Shown here in pieces: positions 16,404 through 26,804 of a stretch of DNA of 64,000 nucleotides. Origin of the DNA: DATMER01 sp963844885 (lineage in GTDB: Bacteria; Acidobacteriota; Thermoanaerobaculia; Multivoradales; UBA5704); NCBI GenBank assembly GCA_963844885.1, contig CAWJQA010000012.1, forward strand, positions 1,054,001-1,118,000, in the 5' to 3' direction. The notes beneath the pieces are model-generated. The model saw nothing but the letters and a program-made list of their open reading frames with translations. It made no database searches and had not been told where the DNA came from. Each line of letters starts with the position of its first letter. Positions within the stretch are counted from its first letter, which is position 1. The position numbers and the translations under genes are program-made.

Positions 16404-17627
16404 ATGCCCGAAAAACAGTTCCCTCCCGTCGAGGAGCAGATGGAGCTGCTCCGCCGCGGTGCCGTCGACCTCGTCGACGAGCCGCAGCTCCGCGCCAAGC
16501 TGGAGCGCTCCCGCCTCACCGGCCAGCCGCTGACCGTCAAGACCGGCTTCGACCCGTCGTCCCCGGACCTTCACCTGGGCCACACGGTGCTCATCCGCAA
16601 GATGCGGCACTTCCAGCAGCTCGGCCACCGGGTGATTTTTCTGATCGGCGGCTTCACCGCCCGCATCGGCGACCCCACGGGCAAGAAGGCGACCCGGCCC
16701 CAGCTCACGCCGGAGGAGGTCGAGGCCAACGCCCGCACCTACCAGAAGCAGGTCTTCCACATCCTGGACGAGCGCGAGACCGTGGTCGACAACAACGACC
16801 GCTGGCTCGGGCAGCTCGGCTCTCACGGCATGGTCCGCCTCGCCGGCCGCTACACGCTCGCCCGGATGATGGAGCGCGAGGACTTCCGCACCCGTTACCA
16901 GGAAGGCAAGCCGATCCATCTCCACGAGCTGCTCTACCCGCTCGCTCAGGGCTACGACTCGGTGGTGCTCAAGGCGGACGTGGAGCTGGGCGGCCACGAC
17001 CAGATCTTCAACCTGCTCGTCGGCCGCGACCTCATGAAGGAGGACGGACTGGAGCCGCAGGTGGTCCTCACCGTGCCGCTCCTCGTCGGCACCGACGGCA
17101 CGGACAAGATGTCCAAGAGCCTCGGCAACGCCATCGCCGTCGAGGATCCGCCGCGGGAGATCTACGGCAAGACCATGTCCATCCCGGACGCGCTCATGTG
17201 GGACTGGTACCTGCTGCTGACCGATCTCCCCAAGGCGGAGATCGACGCTCGCCGCGCCCGGGTCGAGGCCGGTGAGCTGCACCCCAAGGGGGTCAAGCAG
17301 GAGCTTGCCCGCCGCCTGGTCGCCCCGTTTCACGGCGAGGAGGCGGCTCGGCAGGCCGAGGAGGAGTTCGAGAAGGTCTTCGCCGGCGGCGGCATGCCCG
17401 ACGAGATCCCCGAGCACGAGCTGGAGGGAAGTTGGGGCCTGTCCAGGCTGCTGGTGGCGGCGGGCCTCGCGCCGAGCAACGCCGAGGCGCGCCGGCTCCT
17501 CCAGCAGGGTGCCGTGGCGCTCGACGGCGAACGCGTCGACGATCCCGTGCGCGAGATTTCGCCCCGCTCCGAGCCCTACCTCTTCAAGGTCGGGAAACGG
17601 CGGTTCGCCCGGGTTCGGCTGCGGTAG
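16404..17627 (+). CDS. tyrS: tyrosyl-tRNA synthetase
   Basis: 407 residues. Class I signatures HLGH (SSPDLHLGHTVLIRKM) and KMSKS (GTDGTDKMSKSLGNAI) are present, with LYPLAQGYDSVVLKADVELGGHDQIFN for tyrosine recognition and a C-terminal S4 domain (LLVAAGLAPSNAEARRLLQQGAV). Intact and of the TyrZ-like bacterial group. It starts 12 bases after the glycosyltransferase stop. No T-box is visible. Confidence 0.95.
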   Translation: MPEKQFPPVEEQMELLRRGAVDLVDEPQLRAKLERSRLTGQPLTVKTGFDPSSPDLHLGHTVLIRKMRHFQQLGHRVIFLIGGFTARIGDPTGKKATRPQLTPEEVEANARTYQKQVFHILDERETVVDNNDRWLGQLGSHGMVRLAGRYTLARMMEREDFRTRYQEGKPIHLHELLYPLAQGYDSVVLKADVELGGHDQIFNLLVGRDLMKEDGLEPQVVLTVPLLVGTDGTDKMSKSLGNAIAVEDPPREIYGKTMSIPDALMWDWYLLLTDLPKAEIDARRARVEAGELHPKGVKQELARRLVAPFHGEEAARQAEEEFEKVFAGGGMPDEIPEHELEGSWGLSRLLVAAGLAPSNAEARRLLQQGAVALDGERVDDPVREISPRSEPYLFKVGKRRFARVRLR

Positions 17628-17759
17628 AAAAAAGAGGGGCTGTCCAGCCAGGAATCTGCCCGAACAGCCCGGAGGGAGCGTACAAATCGTAAAGTCAAGT
17701 CCAGACGGAGACCGCTCCCGCTCCCCACCAGGACGTTGCTTGCAGTGTCGTACAGCGAT

Positions 17760-17834
17760 TAGTAGTATCACTACTAGGTTGTTTTTGTCAAGTGCGACCT
17801 TCCCGATTGTTCCAGGTCAGACGGCGTACTACTA
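17760..17834 (+). promoter_or_regulatory. palindromic operator and half-site upstream of the TetR gene
   Basis: TAGTAGT-ATC-ACTACTA (17760-17776) is a perfect 7+3+7 dyad; TACTACTA recurs at 17827-17834 just before the start codon. The AT-rich setting and position suggest autoregulation by the TetR protein. Nothing else in 17628-17837 looks like a gene. Confidence 0.55.
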
Positions 17835-17837
17835 TGA

Positions 17838-18512
17838 GTGCCGCGGCGGATGGAAAAGAAGACACCCGATTTTCGCGTCGCGGATGGGGAGGGGGTGATC
17901 CTGGAGCTCTCGTCCCATGACCGCATCCTGAGCTCGGCCCGGAGCCTGTTCTCCTCGCAGGGTTACGAGAACGCCACGACCTCGGCCATCGCGCGCATGG
18001 CGGGGACGAGCGAGTCGCAGCTCATCAAGCACTTCGGCAACAAGGAAGGGCTCCTGGCGGCGATCTTCGACCAGTCCTGGAAGCGGGTCGGCCATGCGCT
18101 CACGCTGGTCCTCGCCCGGTGCGAAACCCCGCTCGACCGTCTGCGGATGCTCGCCGAGGTGATGATCGACATCCTGGAGGGCGACAAGGATCTGCGCGTC
18201 CTGATGCTCCTGGAAGGCCGGCGTATCCGCAAGCACGGCGCCATGGTCGTCCTCACCAACGGCTTCCTCGACATGGTGTCCACGATCGACCGCATCCTCG
18301 TGGAGATGCAGGAGGCCGGCCAGCTCCGGCCCGGCCTGAATATTCAGGCGGTCCGCTCGGCGGTGATCGGCATGGTCGAGGGCCTGCTGCGGGACCAGAC
18401 CCTGGCCGAGCGCGGCAACTACCCGGCTGGCTACAGCTCCGAGGAGCTCCGGGCCGCCTTCGGGATGTTCCTGGACTGCGTCAGCCCGGGAAAACCCGCG
18501 GCGGAAGCGTAG
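17838..18512 (+). CDS. TetR/AcrR-family transcriptional regulator
   Basis: 224 residues from GTG 17838; ATG 17850 is an alternative. The N-terminal HTH reads ILSSARSLFSSQGYENATTSAIARMAGTSESQLIKHFGNKEGLLAAIF. The C-terminal ligand-binding domain is helical with the usual GMVEGLLRDQTLA region. Convergent with the maltodextrin locus; its targets are unknown apart from the likely upstream operator. Confidence 0.85.
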   Translation: MPRRMEKKTPDFRVADGEGVILELSSHDRILSSARSLFSSQGYENATTSAIARMAGTSESQLIKHFGNKEGLLAAIFDQSWKRVGHALTLVLARCETPLDRLRMLAEVMIDILEGDKDLRVLMLLEGRRIRKHGAMVVLTNGFLDMVSTIDRILVEMQEAGQLRPGLNIQAVRSAVIGMVEGLLRDQTLAERGNYPAGYSSEELRAAFGMFLDCVSPGKPAAEA

Positions 18513-18550
18513 GCAAACGCCCTCTTATCCGCCGCCGGATGAGCGTACGC

Positions 18551-18580
18551 CGCAGGGGCGCGTCAGTCTGCGTCCCTGCG
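18551..18580. terminator. bidirectional terminator-like hairpin
   Basis: CGCAGGGGCG (18551-18560) pairs with CGTCCCTGCG (18571-18580) with one G-U pair and a 10-base loop. It lies between the convergent TetR gene and the glucodextranase-C gene. No U-tract. Confidence 0.45.
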
Positions 18581-18601
18581 GGGTAACGCCGGGGTACGAA
18601 T

Positions 18602-19549
18602 TCAGCCCTTCGGCACCACTCCGAAGAGGACCACCGGCTCCTTGCGGCGCTGGTTGAACTCGGTCAGGAGCGTCTCCTGCTTGCGGCCTTCGGGGACGAG
18701 GATATCCACGAGCGGCGGCTGGATGGCGGCGTTCTCACGGCCGCCGCCGAAGCGGTCGGTCCAGGTGCCGGGCGAGATCGGGAGGATCATCAGCGACTCT
18801 TCGTTCTCTCCCTGCCGGCCCAGGGCCCGGCCCAGGTCGAAGCTCTGCAGCACGTTGGCGCCGGAGACCGCCACGACGTAGCTCCAGGTGTCTTTCGCCG
18901 GGCCGTTCAGGAACGTGCCGGGCACGAAGAAGCTGATCTTGTTGCCCAGAACCTTCACCTTGGTCGGGAAGAAGATCCGCTCGTCCACGTTGGTCGGGAT
19001 CTGGGCGCGCATGGCCGCGCCCTCGGCCTCCTCGATCTCGCTGTCGTCCTTCCGCATCTCGTCCTTGATCGCCCGGCCCATCATCCGCTTGAGCTCTTCC
19101 CGCGCCTCGTGTGGGCGCGGCGTCAGGATGACGGCCTTCTCCCATGCGCTCGCCGGATCGATCGTCGCCTGCCGGCCGGGAAGCATGGAGATCGCGCCCG
19201 AGCCGGCGACCCGGTCGGTGTCGATGTAGATGTCCAGGTTGATCGTATAGAAACCGAACCGGGCGACCGTGTCGAGCGCGGTGCCCAGGTCGTCCATGAC
19301 CTGATGGCCCGGCACGCGCACCGGCTTCGCGAAAACGGCCTCGAAAAGCGTGCCGTCCCGCTCCGCCTCGGCGGTGAGCGAGAGGAGATCCAGATCTCCC
19401 GGATCGAGCTCGTTGTTCAACGGATAGATCAGGTTGCCGTCGCCGTGGTCGTCGCCGCGCGGATCGGTCAACTTGAACAGCGTCTTGCCGGCGAAGGCCG
19501 GGATCGCCGCGATGAGGAAAACCAGGGACAGCAGAAAAACCTTGCGCAT
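18602..19549 (-). CDS. secreted protein with glucodextranase C-terminal-type domain
   Basis: 315 residues from ATG 19549, chosen for its GGAGA ribosome site and the immediate signal peptide (MRKVFLLSLVFLIAAIPAFAG). The mature N-terminus LTDPRGDDHGDGNLIYPLNN is the hallmark of the beta-sandwich domain found at the C-terminus of glucodextranase (PF09985), a carbohydrate-associated module. It follows the beta-barrel gene after a strong hairpin and is the last gene of the maltodextrin locus. Probably periplasmic or surface; binding of glucan is inferred. Confidence 0.7.
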   Translation of the reverse strand: MRKVFLLSLVFLIAAIPAFAGKTLFKLTDPRGDDHGDGNLIYPLNNELDPGDLDLLSLTAEAERDGTLFEAVFAKPVRVPGHQVMDDLGTALDTVARFGFYTINLDIYIDTDRVAGSGAISMLPGRQATIDPASAWEKAVILTPRPHEAREELKRMMGRAIKDEMRKDDSEIEEAEGAAMRAQIPTNVDERIFFPTKVKVLGNKISFFVPGTFLNGPAKDTWSYVVAVSGANVLQSFDLGRALGRQGENEESLMILPISPGTWTDRFGGGRENAAIQPPLVDILVPEGRKQETLLTEFNQRRKEPVVLFGVVPKG

Positions 19550-19572
19550 GACGTCTCCAGGTTGAGGAAGCA

Positions 19573-19609
19573 AGAGCCCGGCGGTCGCCCGAGGACGCCG
19601 CCGGGCTCT
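19573..19609 (-). terminator. hairpin after the beta-barrel gene
   Basis: AGAGCCCGGCGG and CCGCCGGGCTCT (19573-19584, 19598-19609) form a perfect 12-bp stem. It sits between the beta-barrel stop and the last gene of the locus, so it could terminate, attenuate or stabilise the upstream message. Confidence 0.55.
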
Positions 19610-19618
19610 GAAAGGTCT

Positions 19619-21810
19619 CTAGAACCGCACCTTCATGAACACCTTCATCCGGTTCTGCTTGAAGTCGCGGGTGAGCAGGCTGTTCCAGCCGCCGAAGCGG
19701 CCGCGGAAGCCCGGCGAGCCTACCGGCACGCCGAGGTTCTTCGCGGTGTCGGCGTCGGCGTACTGCGTCACGAAACCGCCGCCGAAGTCGGGATCGAACT
19801 CGCCCCAGTTGTACTCGTAGTTCGCGCCGAACTCGGCGCCGCCGATCACGTACCGGGCGTAGAGCATCAGCTTGTTCTTGTCGTGCTGGCCCGACGCCAT
19901 GCTGTGGAGCTGGTACGCCTGGAAGGCCGTGTTGCCGTCCTTGAGGTCGACGTCGTAGTTCTCATAGGTCAGCGAGCCGTAGAGCGTTGCCCGTGAACTG
20001 GTAGCCCGCACCGAGCTGGTACAGCTTGTAGTTCATGTCGCGGTCGTCGTCGGACAGGCTGGTGAAGGGCTTCCACTGGTAGCCGGTGACGCCGTTGACC
20101 GTGATGGTCGGCGGCGCGAAGTAGATCGACGATGAGCTGTTGGTGCCCGAGTAGTAATGCACGCTGCCGTCCGCGTTGTAGGGCAGGAAACGGGCGTCGT
20201 TCATGCGGTTGTCCTGCTCGTCGATCATCTTGACCTTGCCGAAGATGTCGACGCCGTTGCCGACGTTGAGCAGGTATTTTCCGCGCAGGACGGCGATCTT
20301 GGTGTCCTTGTCCTGGAACGGGGCGTAGGCGTTGCGGAAGGAGCCGACGCCGGCATCGGACTCCATGTTTGGATACGGCGACTGGTCGAGCGCCTTGGAG
20401 GGGTCGCCCCAGGCCTGCCAGTTGGTGTTGTAGTCGATCATCGTGTACTCGCCCGACAGGTCGAGGTCGCCGAGGCTCCAGCTCGGAGCGACGGTGATGC
20501 CCTTCCAGCCGATGACCGTCTCGGCCATCGGCTCGTCAAAGTCGCTGAACTCGTTGTCGACGCTCAGCGTAGCGACCTGCTGGGCCGTGCCCTGCCAGCC
20601 GCCGTAGCCGATGCGGGTGGCATTACCGGCGAACACGCCGAAAGCCGACGTTGTCCGGGCCGGGGAAGGCGAAGGCGCTGTCGTTGCCTTCGGTCAGCAG
20701 CACGTCGGACTCGCGGCGGGCGGCCAGAACCGAGGTGTAGGCCTCGCCGATGTTGAAGTACTCGAAGTTGAAGGAGAGGCCGACGCCGAAGGGGTCGTTC
20801 AAGTCGACGTTGGCCTTGTAGGCCTCGTCCGTCGTGCTTGCCGGCGATGATCGGCGAGAAGCCGCCGATACCGAAGCCGGTGGGCGTGCCGAAGACCGGG
20901 TTGGACTCGGCCTTCGAGAAGTAGGCCGAGCCGAGGAAATCGATCATGCTGTTCGGGTGGACCCCGAGCTTGACGCCGTAGACGTCGTTCTTGAAGCGGA
21001 AGTCGACGTCGCGGCCGTCGTCGAAGTCGCGGTCGGTGGAGTCGACCTCGATGTCGCGCGACCTCTCGACGATACCGACCATGTCGAAGTACTGGTTCGG
21101 GTTGAGCCGGAGCTGGAGCCCGTAGGCGCCGTCGGCGGCGGTGTAGTCGCCGGTGTTGTAGTTCGGGCCGGCCCAGAGGCGCGGCAGCGAGATGCGGATC
21201 AGGTCGTAGCTGAGCTTGCGGTCCGCCACGGCGCCCTGGAAGCAGGACGGCCTTGGCGTTGTCACGGTCGATGTAGCGGATCTTGCCGATCGTGAACGCG
21301 TCGAACATGCCCAGGTCGGTGGAGCCGATGGTGGCGACGTCCAGGAAGCGGTAGCCCGGGGTGACGCGGACGGTCAGGCCGCGCAACTTGACGTATTCGT
21401 TGGAGCGCGGGTCGAACTCGCCGCAGTCGCCGCCGATGCACGGTCCGCCCGGAGGATCCTCGAAGGCCGGGTTACGGCCGCCGAAGCCGCCGAAGTTGGT
21501 CCACTGGTTCTGGCTGAAACGCGAGTGGATACGGCCGTTGACCTCGACGTACTTCGAGGGCTTCGCGGCCAGAGTCAGCTCGATCTCCGTGCCCTGGCCG
21601 TTGTCGCCGTAGCCTTCGCCCGGCACCGTGGTGAAGTTGTACAGGCTGCCGTCGTAACGCTGGGTGCCCCAGAGCCACTTGGTGTAGGTCCACGCCGGTG
21701 ATCAGCAGCGTCTGGCCGTCCGCTGCGTAGACAGGCGCCGGAGCCAGCGCCAGAATTGACAGGATCGCCATGGCCAGCAGAGCGATCGCGAACCCCCTGT
21801 TGAATCTCAT
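19619..21810 (-). CDS. outer-membrane beta-barrel (porin-like), broken by about five frame changes
   Basis: About 730 residues when pieces are joined. The signal peptide (MRFNRGFAIALLAMAILSIL...VYAADG) is in one frame; later frames give alternating aromatic strands such as WTYTKWLWGTQRYDGSLY, YGLQLRLNPNQYFDMVGIV, VAPSWSLGDLDLSGEYTMIDY and LMLYARYVIGGAEFGANYEY. It ends MKVFMKVRF, a C-terminal Phe typical of BAM-assembled barrels. Frame breaks lie near 21700, 21245, 20840, 20640 and 19990. Its position suggests passage of maltodextrins across the outer membrane. No recognised maltoporin signature. Confidence 0.7.
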
Positions 21811-21843
21811 ATCAATGTCCCTCTCGCGGAGCGGTTGCGGTGC

Positions 21844-22669
21844 CTACTTCTTATGCACCATGGTGAGGACGGCACCTGCTTGGCGCTGCCGTCGGGGTTG
21901 CACTCGAACTTGAGCATCGCGTGCTGGGCCTCGGCCTCGTCGGCGCCACCCGCGCCCGCGCCCGCGAGCAGATCCATCACGTGCGGATCGCAGTCGGTGT
22001 CGGTGCCGCCGCCGAAGCGGTGCTGGCCTTCGATATTCGTTGACCTTGCGGGTGAGCAGGTCGGTCTTGTCCGGGAAGCCCTCGTTCGACTGCATGAGAA
22101 CCTGATAACCCCACTGTCGACGGATCACCGCCACCGAGCGCATCGAGGTCGACGCTGGCCGAGATGGTCCGGCCCGCGCCCTTGGTGCGCGTGGGAACGA
22201 TCACGGCCGCCTTGGTGGCGCCGGGCATCTTGGCGTCGACCTCGTTCTTGACGGTGCCCGGGGGCTGCGGCGAGAGGATCACCAGGTAATCCCATTCATT
22301 GCCGGGCGCGAAGGTGACGTTGGTGCCGGGCACGCCTTCGGTAAAGCCGCCCTCCTTGGTGTCGATGAAGATGAAGATCATCTGCACCGAGAAGCCGCCA
22401 CCCATGCGCCACGGGTCTTCGAGCGGCGAGTTGACCGTGACGTCGAAGTCGACCTTCTTGCCTTTGGCCTCGACGTCGAACCCGGTCAGATCGAACGAGC
22501 CGCGCTTGTAGACGGCGTCGGTCGGATAGGTGTAGCTGCCCGGTCCGTTGTCGTCGCCGGTCGGATCCTTGAACGAGACCTTTTGAGCGGATGCCGTGGA
22601 TGCCATGCCCACCAGCACCAAGCCGGTGACGGCCGCCATCACGCCGGTCTTCCAGAGCTTCTGTCTCAT
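21844..22669 (-). CDS. second secreted glucodextranase-C-type protein, frame-broken at the 3' end
   Basis: About 275 residues. A signal peptide (LVGMASTASAQ) precedes VSFKDPTGDDNGPGSYTYPTD, the PF09985 opening, and FDVEAKGKKVDFDVTVNS. The frame breaks near 22130 (after ISASVDLDALGGGD) and near 22040, with more tail in the other frames (YQVLMQSNEGFPDKTDLLTRKVNE; MLKFECNPDGSAKQ; VLTMVHKK). It is 24 bases after malG and before the beta-barrel, and is a diverged paralogue of the protein at 18602-19549. Confidence 0.65.
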
Positions 22670-22693
22670 GAATAAACCTCCTTCTCGTTGAGC

Positions 22694-23567
22694 TCAACCC
22701 TTGACGGCGCCGGCCGTGAGGCCGGAGACCAGGTACTTTTGCAGGAACAGGAACAGGAGCACCACGGGGATCGCGGCGACGATCGAGCCCGCCGCGAAAT
22801 ATCCCCACTTTTCCGAGAAACCGCCGACGAAGAAACGCAACCCCACCGGCGCCGGTGTACATGGCTTCATTGTCCATGAAGGTCGCGGCCTGGATGAACT
22901 CGTTCCACGCCGTCATGAACGAGAAGAGCGCCGTCACCGCCACCGCCGGCTTGGCCAGCGGCAGCACGATGCGGAAGAAGATCGTCGCCTGCGACGCGCC
23001 GTCGATCAGCGCCGACTCCTCCAGCTCCCTCGGGATGGTGTCGAAATATCCTTTCATCATCCAGACGCAGAAGGGGATCGCCGTCACCGAATACATCAGG
23101 ACCAGGGCCGTGTAGGTCGATCCCAGGTTGAGCCACTTCACGATGATGATGTAGAGCGGGATCATCATCAGGGTGCCGGGGAACATCTGTGCGACCAGGA
23201 ACGACATCAGGCCGGCCCGCCGGCCCGGGAAGCGGAAGCGCGAAAACGCATACGCCGCGGTGCTCGCCATCATCACTCCCACGACCGTCGTGGCCAGGGA
23301 GATGACGACGCTGTTGAGCAGCCAGCGGGCGAACGGCTGGTCCGCGAAAAGGGACCGGAAGTTCTCCACCGAGACGGTCTCCGGCCACGGCGTGATGGCC
23401 CGCAGCCGGTCCGCCACCCCCGGGTCCGGCGGCAGGTCCGCGATGTTCAGGGTCTGCCCGCCGGAGAAAGCGATGGTGAACACGAAGAGAATCGGATAGA
23501 CCGTGATGATCACCATCACCAGGATGAACAGGTGGAGGGGCCAGTGACTGATCTGCGGTCCGTTTCA
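22694..23567 (-). CDS. malG: maltodextrin ABC transporter permease MalG, two frame breaks
   Basis: About 290 residues. The ATG at 23567 overlaps the malF stop (ATGA) and gives MKRTADQ; near 23548 the frame shifts to HWPLHLFILVMVIITVYPI. The EAA loop (EESALIDGASQATIFFRIVLPLAKP) contacts MalK, and AWNEFIQAATF is typical of MalG. A second break near 22857 leads to VGLRFFVGGFSEKWGYFAAGSIVAAIPVV and a GAVKG end. Six membrane spans expected. Confidence 0.85.
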
Positions 23568-25560
23568 TTCGCCGATCGCCTCCGTCGCGCGGGTGACCCG
23601 GTTCTGCCAGGTGCCGTAGGCGAACAGGATGAGGAAGATGATCACCGAGTACGCCGCCGCGTAACCGTAGCGGTACTGTTCGAAGGCGATCTTGTACGCC
23701 TGCGTGATCAGGATCTCGGTGGCGCGGCCCGGCTCCCCGGCGGAAACCAGGAAGATGACGTTGAACTGGTTGAAGGTCCAGATGACCGACAGGATGATCG
23801 CCGGGATCAGCGCCGGGCTGCAGCGACGGCATCGTGATCGATTTGAACTGCTGCCAGCGCGTGGCGCCGTCCACCCGCGCCGCCTCGTAGAGGTCGGCAG
23901 GAATGGATTGCAGAGCGCCCAGGGAGACCACCATCATGAACGGAAAGGAGAGCCAGCCGTTCGTGGCCAGCACCGCCAGGAACGAGGTGAACGGGCTTTC
24001 GAACCAGGCGACGGGCTGGAAGCCGAACATCTGGAAGATCTGGTTGATCACCCCGAACTGCTTGTGGAACATGCCCCGCCAGATCAGCGCCGTGATGTAG
24101 GTCGGCACCGCCCACGGCAGGATCAGCAATACGCGGTAGATCGGCCGGAAGGCGAGGCCTTTCGTGTTCATCGCGAGCGCCAGGAGCAGCCCCAGGGTGA
24201 CGCCGATGGTCACGTTCGAGACTGTCCACACGAGCGTGAAGCCCAGCGTCCAATAGAAATTCTGATAGTCCCAGACCAGTCCTTCCGCCGTGCGGTGGGC
24301 GGCGTGGACGTCGCGCAGGATCTCGACAAAGTTGTCGAGCCCCACCCAGGTCTCGAAAATCGTCTTGTCGGTGTTGTAGATGTTGGCGTTGGTAAACGAA
24401 AGGGAGACGCCGTAGAGGAACGGCAGGAACACCAGGACGAGCATGCCGGCGAGCGCCGGCAGGGTGTAGGCGTAGGCGTACCGGTAGCGGACGAGGGCCG
24501 CGCCGGTGCGCGCGGCCCAGCCGAAGCCCACGAAGCCGAGGAGGGCCAGCGAGAGCAGCGCGAGCGTGATGACCGAACGGTTCAGGCGGCCGGCGCCGGT
24601 CTCCTGGACGGGGCCGCGCGGCTCGCGGTAGCGGTTTACGTCCCACCGCTCGGGCGCCAACTCGGCGAGCGCTCCGGACCGCTCGCTCTCTTGTTTCACC
24701 GCCGCGGCGACCGACTCCGCCGTGGCCCGGCGGTCGGCCGCCAGGGTCTTGCGCGAGTACGACCCGAACGCCACGAGCGTCGCCACGAGGAGGACCGCGG
24801 CCACCGCCGCCAGGAGCACCCGCCGTTCGCCCAGGACGAAGGACAGAACCAAGAAAAGGGCGACCGGCGCGAGCCCGGCGAGGAGCGCGGCGAGCCACGG
24901 GAAGCCCATGGCCCTATCGGTGGGGGCGTTGACGGTGTCCATCTGGACCATCCCGGCCACCTCTCCACCCCGCTCGACCGGAGCCGAGAGCCGAAGCCGG
25001 CCGCCGGGCAGACGCTCGACCGCGATCTCCTCGCCCCGGGCCGCCCCCTGCTCGCGGTTGCCGGCCACCGCCGCGCGCAGCTCCTGGCCAAGGTCGTAGA
25101 GCGGTTTCTCGTCGCGCTCGAGACGGCGCGGCGCCGCCTTCTCGCCAGTGTCTTTGGGATCGGTCGAGGCCTCCAGGCGGATGCCTTCGAAAGCGACCAC
25201 GCGGATGGCCTTGACCTCCGGATGAGCCGCGGCGAAGGCCACGACAGCCTTGCGCACGGCCTCGCCGGAGTCCGGAGCCTCGGCCGCCGCACCTTCGTCG
25301 AGAGCCGCCAGCTCGTCGCCGAGGCCGTAGGACGGTTCCTCGGCGGCGGCGGTATCTCCGGCGGCGCCCGCCTGATCGATCACCTGGGCCAGTGCCATCA
25401 GAGTGACGACCGACCGCCTTTCCTCGCGATCCCGGCGTTCACCCTCGCGGGCGGCGGCGAGGAGAAACGCCCCGAGGCCGACGCCGAGGAGCGCGGCGAC
25501 GGCCAGGCCGATCAGGAACCGGCGGCGGTGGGAGGTCGGAGCGGCGGGGGCGGAATCCAT
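23564..25560 (-). CDS. malF: maltodextrin ABC transporter permease MalF with large N-terminal sensor-like extension
   Basis: About 665 residues after repair of one frame break near 23818. The last 300 residues are a standard MalF permease (YTLPALAGMLVLVFLPFLYGVSLSFTN; LPWAVPTYITALIWRGMF; the EAA loop DLYEAARVDGATRWQQFKSI). The first 360 are unusual: a membrane span (about 13-37), a periplasmic domain of about 175 residues with Cache-like features (VKAIRVVAFEGIRLEASTDP; GGRLRLSAPVERGGEVAGMV), two further spans (219-266), a short loop and another span (328-350). The domain is unlike the P2 loop of enterobacterial MalF, which sits between spans rather than at the N-terminus. Confidence 0.85.
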
Positions 25561-25564
25561 GGCG

Positions 25565-26779
25565 TCACTTCCGCAGGCTGGCGATGCGCTCTTCCACTTC
25601 CTTCTGAGCGATGTCCATGGCCTGTTTCGGGGTCGCGGTCTTCTTCACGATCGTGTTCATGGCCGTGGTCACGGGCGACCAGACCATGGTCATCTCGGGA
25701 AAGTTGGGCATGGGCACGGCCACGTCCACCTGCTTGCGGAAAGCGGCCAGGACCGGGTCCCTGGCCACCTGCGGGTCGGCGTAGACGCCTTTGTTGGCCG
25801 GAGTCTGCCGGCCTTCGAGCGCCATGACCTTGCCGGCGGGGACATCGGTCAGGTACTTCACGAATTCAAAGGCCGCGTCCTTGTTCTTGGACGGAGCGGC
25901 GATGTAGACGCCCTCGACCGTGATCCATGGGCGCATCGGCTTGCCGCCGGCCTCGCTGATCGCCGGCAGCGGCGCGAGCCCCCAGTCGATGTCTTTCGAG
26001 ATCTCACCCAGGAACCAGGGGCCGGAAAACACCATGGCGGCCTTGCCCTGGTTGAAGAGCGCGGTGATCAGCGCCGTGGACGGCTCCTCGGGCATGAAGC
26101 CCTCTTTGGTCCACTTCAGGAGCTGGTCCAGCGACTGGATGTTCTGCGGCGAATTGATCGTGGGCTTGCGGTTCGGCCCGAACACGCCGCCGCCGAAGCC
26201 GTTCATCAAGGCGGCGTGATAGTAAAAGTCGGAGTGCCAGTAGGCGAGGCCGAAGCGGCCGGAGGCGGCGTTGGTGAGCTTCTTGCCCATCGTCACCAGC
26301 TCGGCCGTGGTCTTGGGCGGCGTCTGGATCAGCTTCTTGTTGTAGATCAGGGTGATGGTCTTGAAGTTGAGCGGCAGGCCGTAGACGTTGCCTTGATAGG
26401 TCATGGCGTCGAAGGTCGTCTTGAGATACCGGCCCTTGATCTTGTCGTCGAGGAAGAAGTCGACCGGTTCGACCGTGTTGCCGGCGGCCACCCAGCCGCC
26501 GAGGCGGTCCTGGGCGAAGATGAAGACGTCCGGCCCCTTGCCGCGCGGCACCGCCGCGGTGATCTTGTCGGCGAACGCGTCGTACGGGACGGCCAGGGTC
26601 GAGACCGTGATCCCCTTCTGCGACTGATTGAACTGGGCGACGACCTTTTCGAAAGCCGCCTTTTCACCACCGCGGTAGCCGTGCCAGACCACGATCTCCT
26701 TCTGGGCCGCCAGCGTCGCGGGGCCGACGAGCACGCAGAGGAGCAGGACGGGGAGGGCGCGGACGATTGCGGATCTCAT
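25565..26779 (-). CDS. malE: maltodextrin-binding protein MalE
   Basis: 404 residues with signal peptide (MRSAIVRALPVLLLCVLVGPATLAAQ) and AGGAGA before the ATG. The mature start KEIVVWHGYRGGEKAAFEKVVAQFN, then GPDVFIFAQDRLGGW and NFKTITLIYNKKLI, are characteristic of cluster 1 sugar-binding proteins. It delivers maltodextrins to MalFGK in the periplasm. Intact; five bases before malF. Confidence 0.92.
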   Translation of the reverse strand: MRSAIVRALPVLLLCVLVGPATLAAQKEIVVWHGYRGGEKAAFEKVVAQFNQSQKGITVSTLAVPYDAFADKITAAVPRGKGPDVFIFAQDRLGGWVAAGNTVEPVDFFLDDKIKGRYLKTTFDAMTYQGNVYGLPLNFKTITLIYNKKLIQTPPKTTAELVTMGKKLTNAASGRFGLAYWHSDFYYHAALMNGFGGGVFGPNRKPTINSPQNIQSLDQLLKWTKEGFMPEEPSTALITALFNQGKAAMVFSGPWFLGEISKDIDWGLAPLPAISEAGGKPMRPWITVEGVYIAAPSKNKDAAFEFVKYLTDVPAGKVMALEGRQTPANKGVYADPQVARDPVLAAFRKQVDVAVPMPNFPEMTMVWSPVTTAMNTIVKKTATPKQAMDIAQKEVEERIASLRK

Positions 26780-26804
26780 GGCGAGTTCTCCTTATTGCGA
26801 CACG

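Noticed and set aside
17628..17700. Intrinsic terminator after tyrS
   Set aside because: GGGCTGT/ACAGCCC can pair, but its T-run lies on the minus-strand side, where no gene ends.
22867..25560. A single MalF-MalG fusion protein of 897 residues
   Set aside because: The long frame results from a one-base break near 23818; beyond it the translation is off-frame Arg/Pro-rich, while true MalF and MalG sequence continues in other frames with an ATGA junction.
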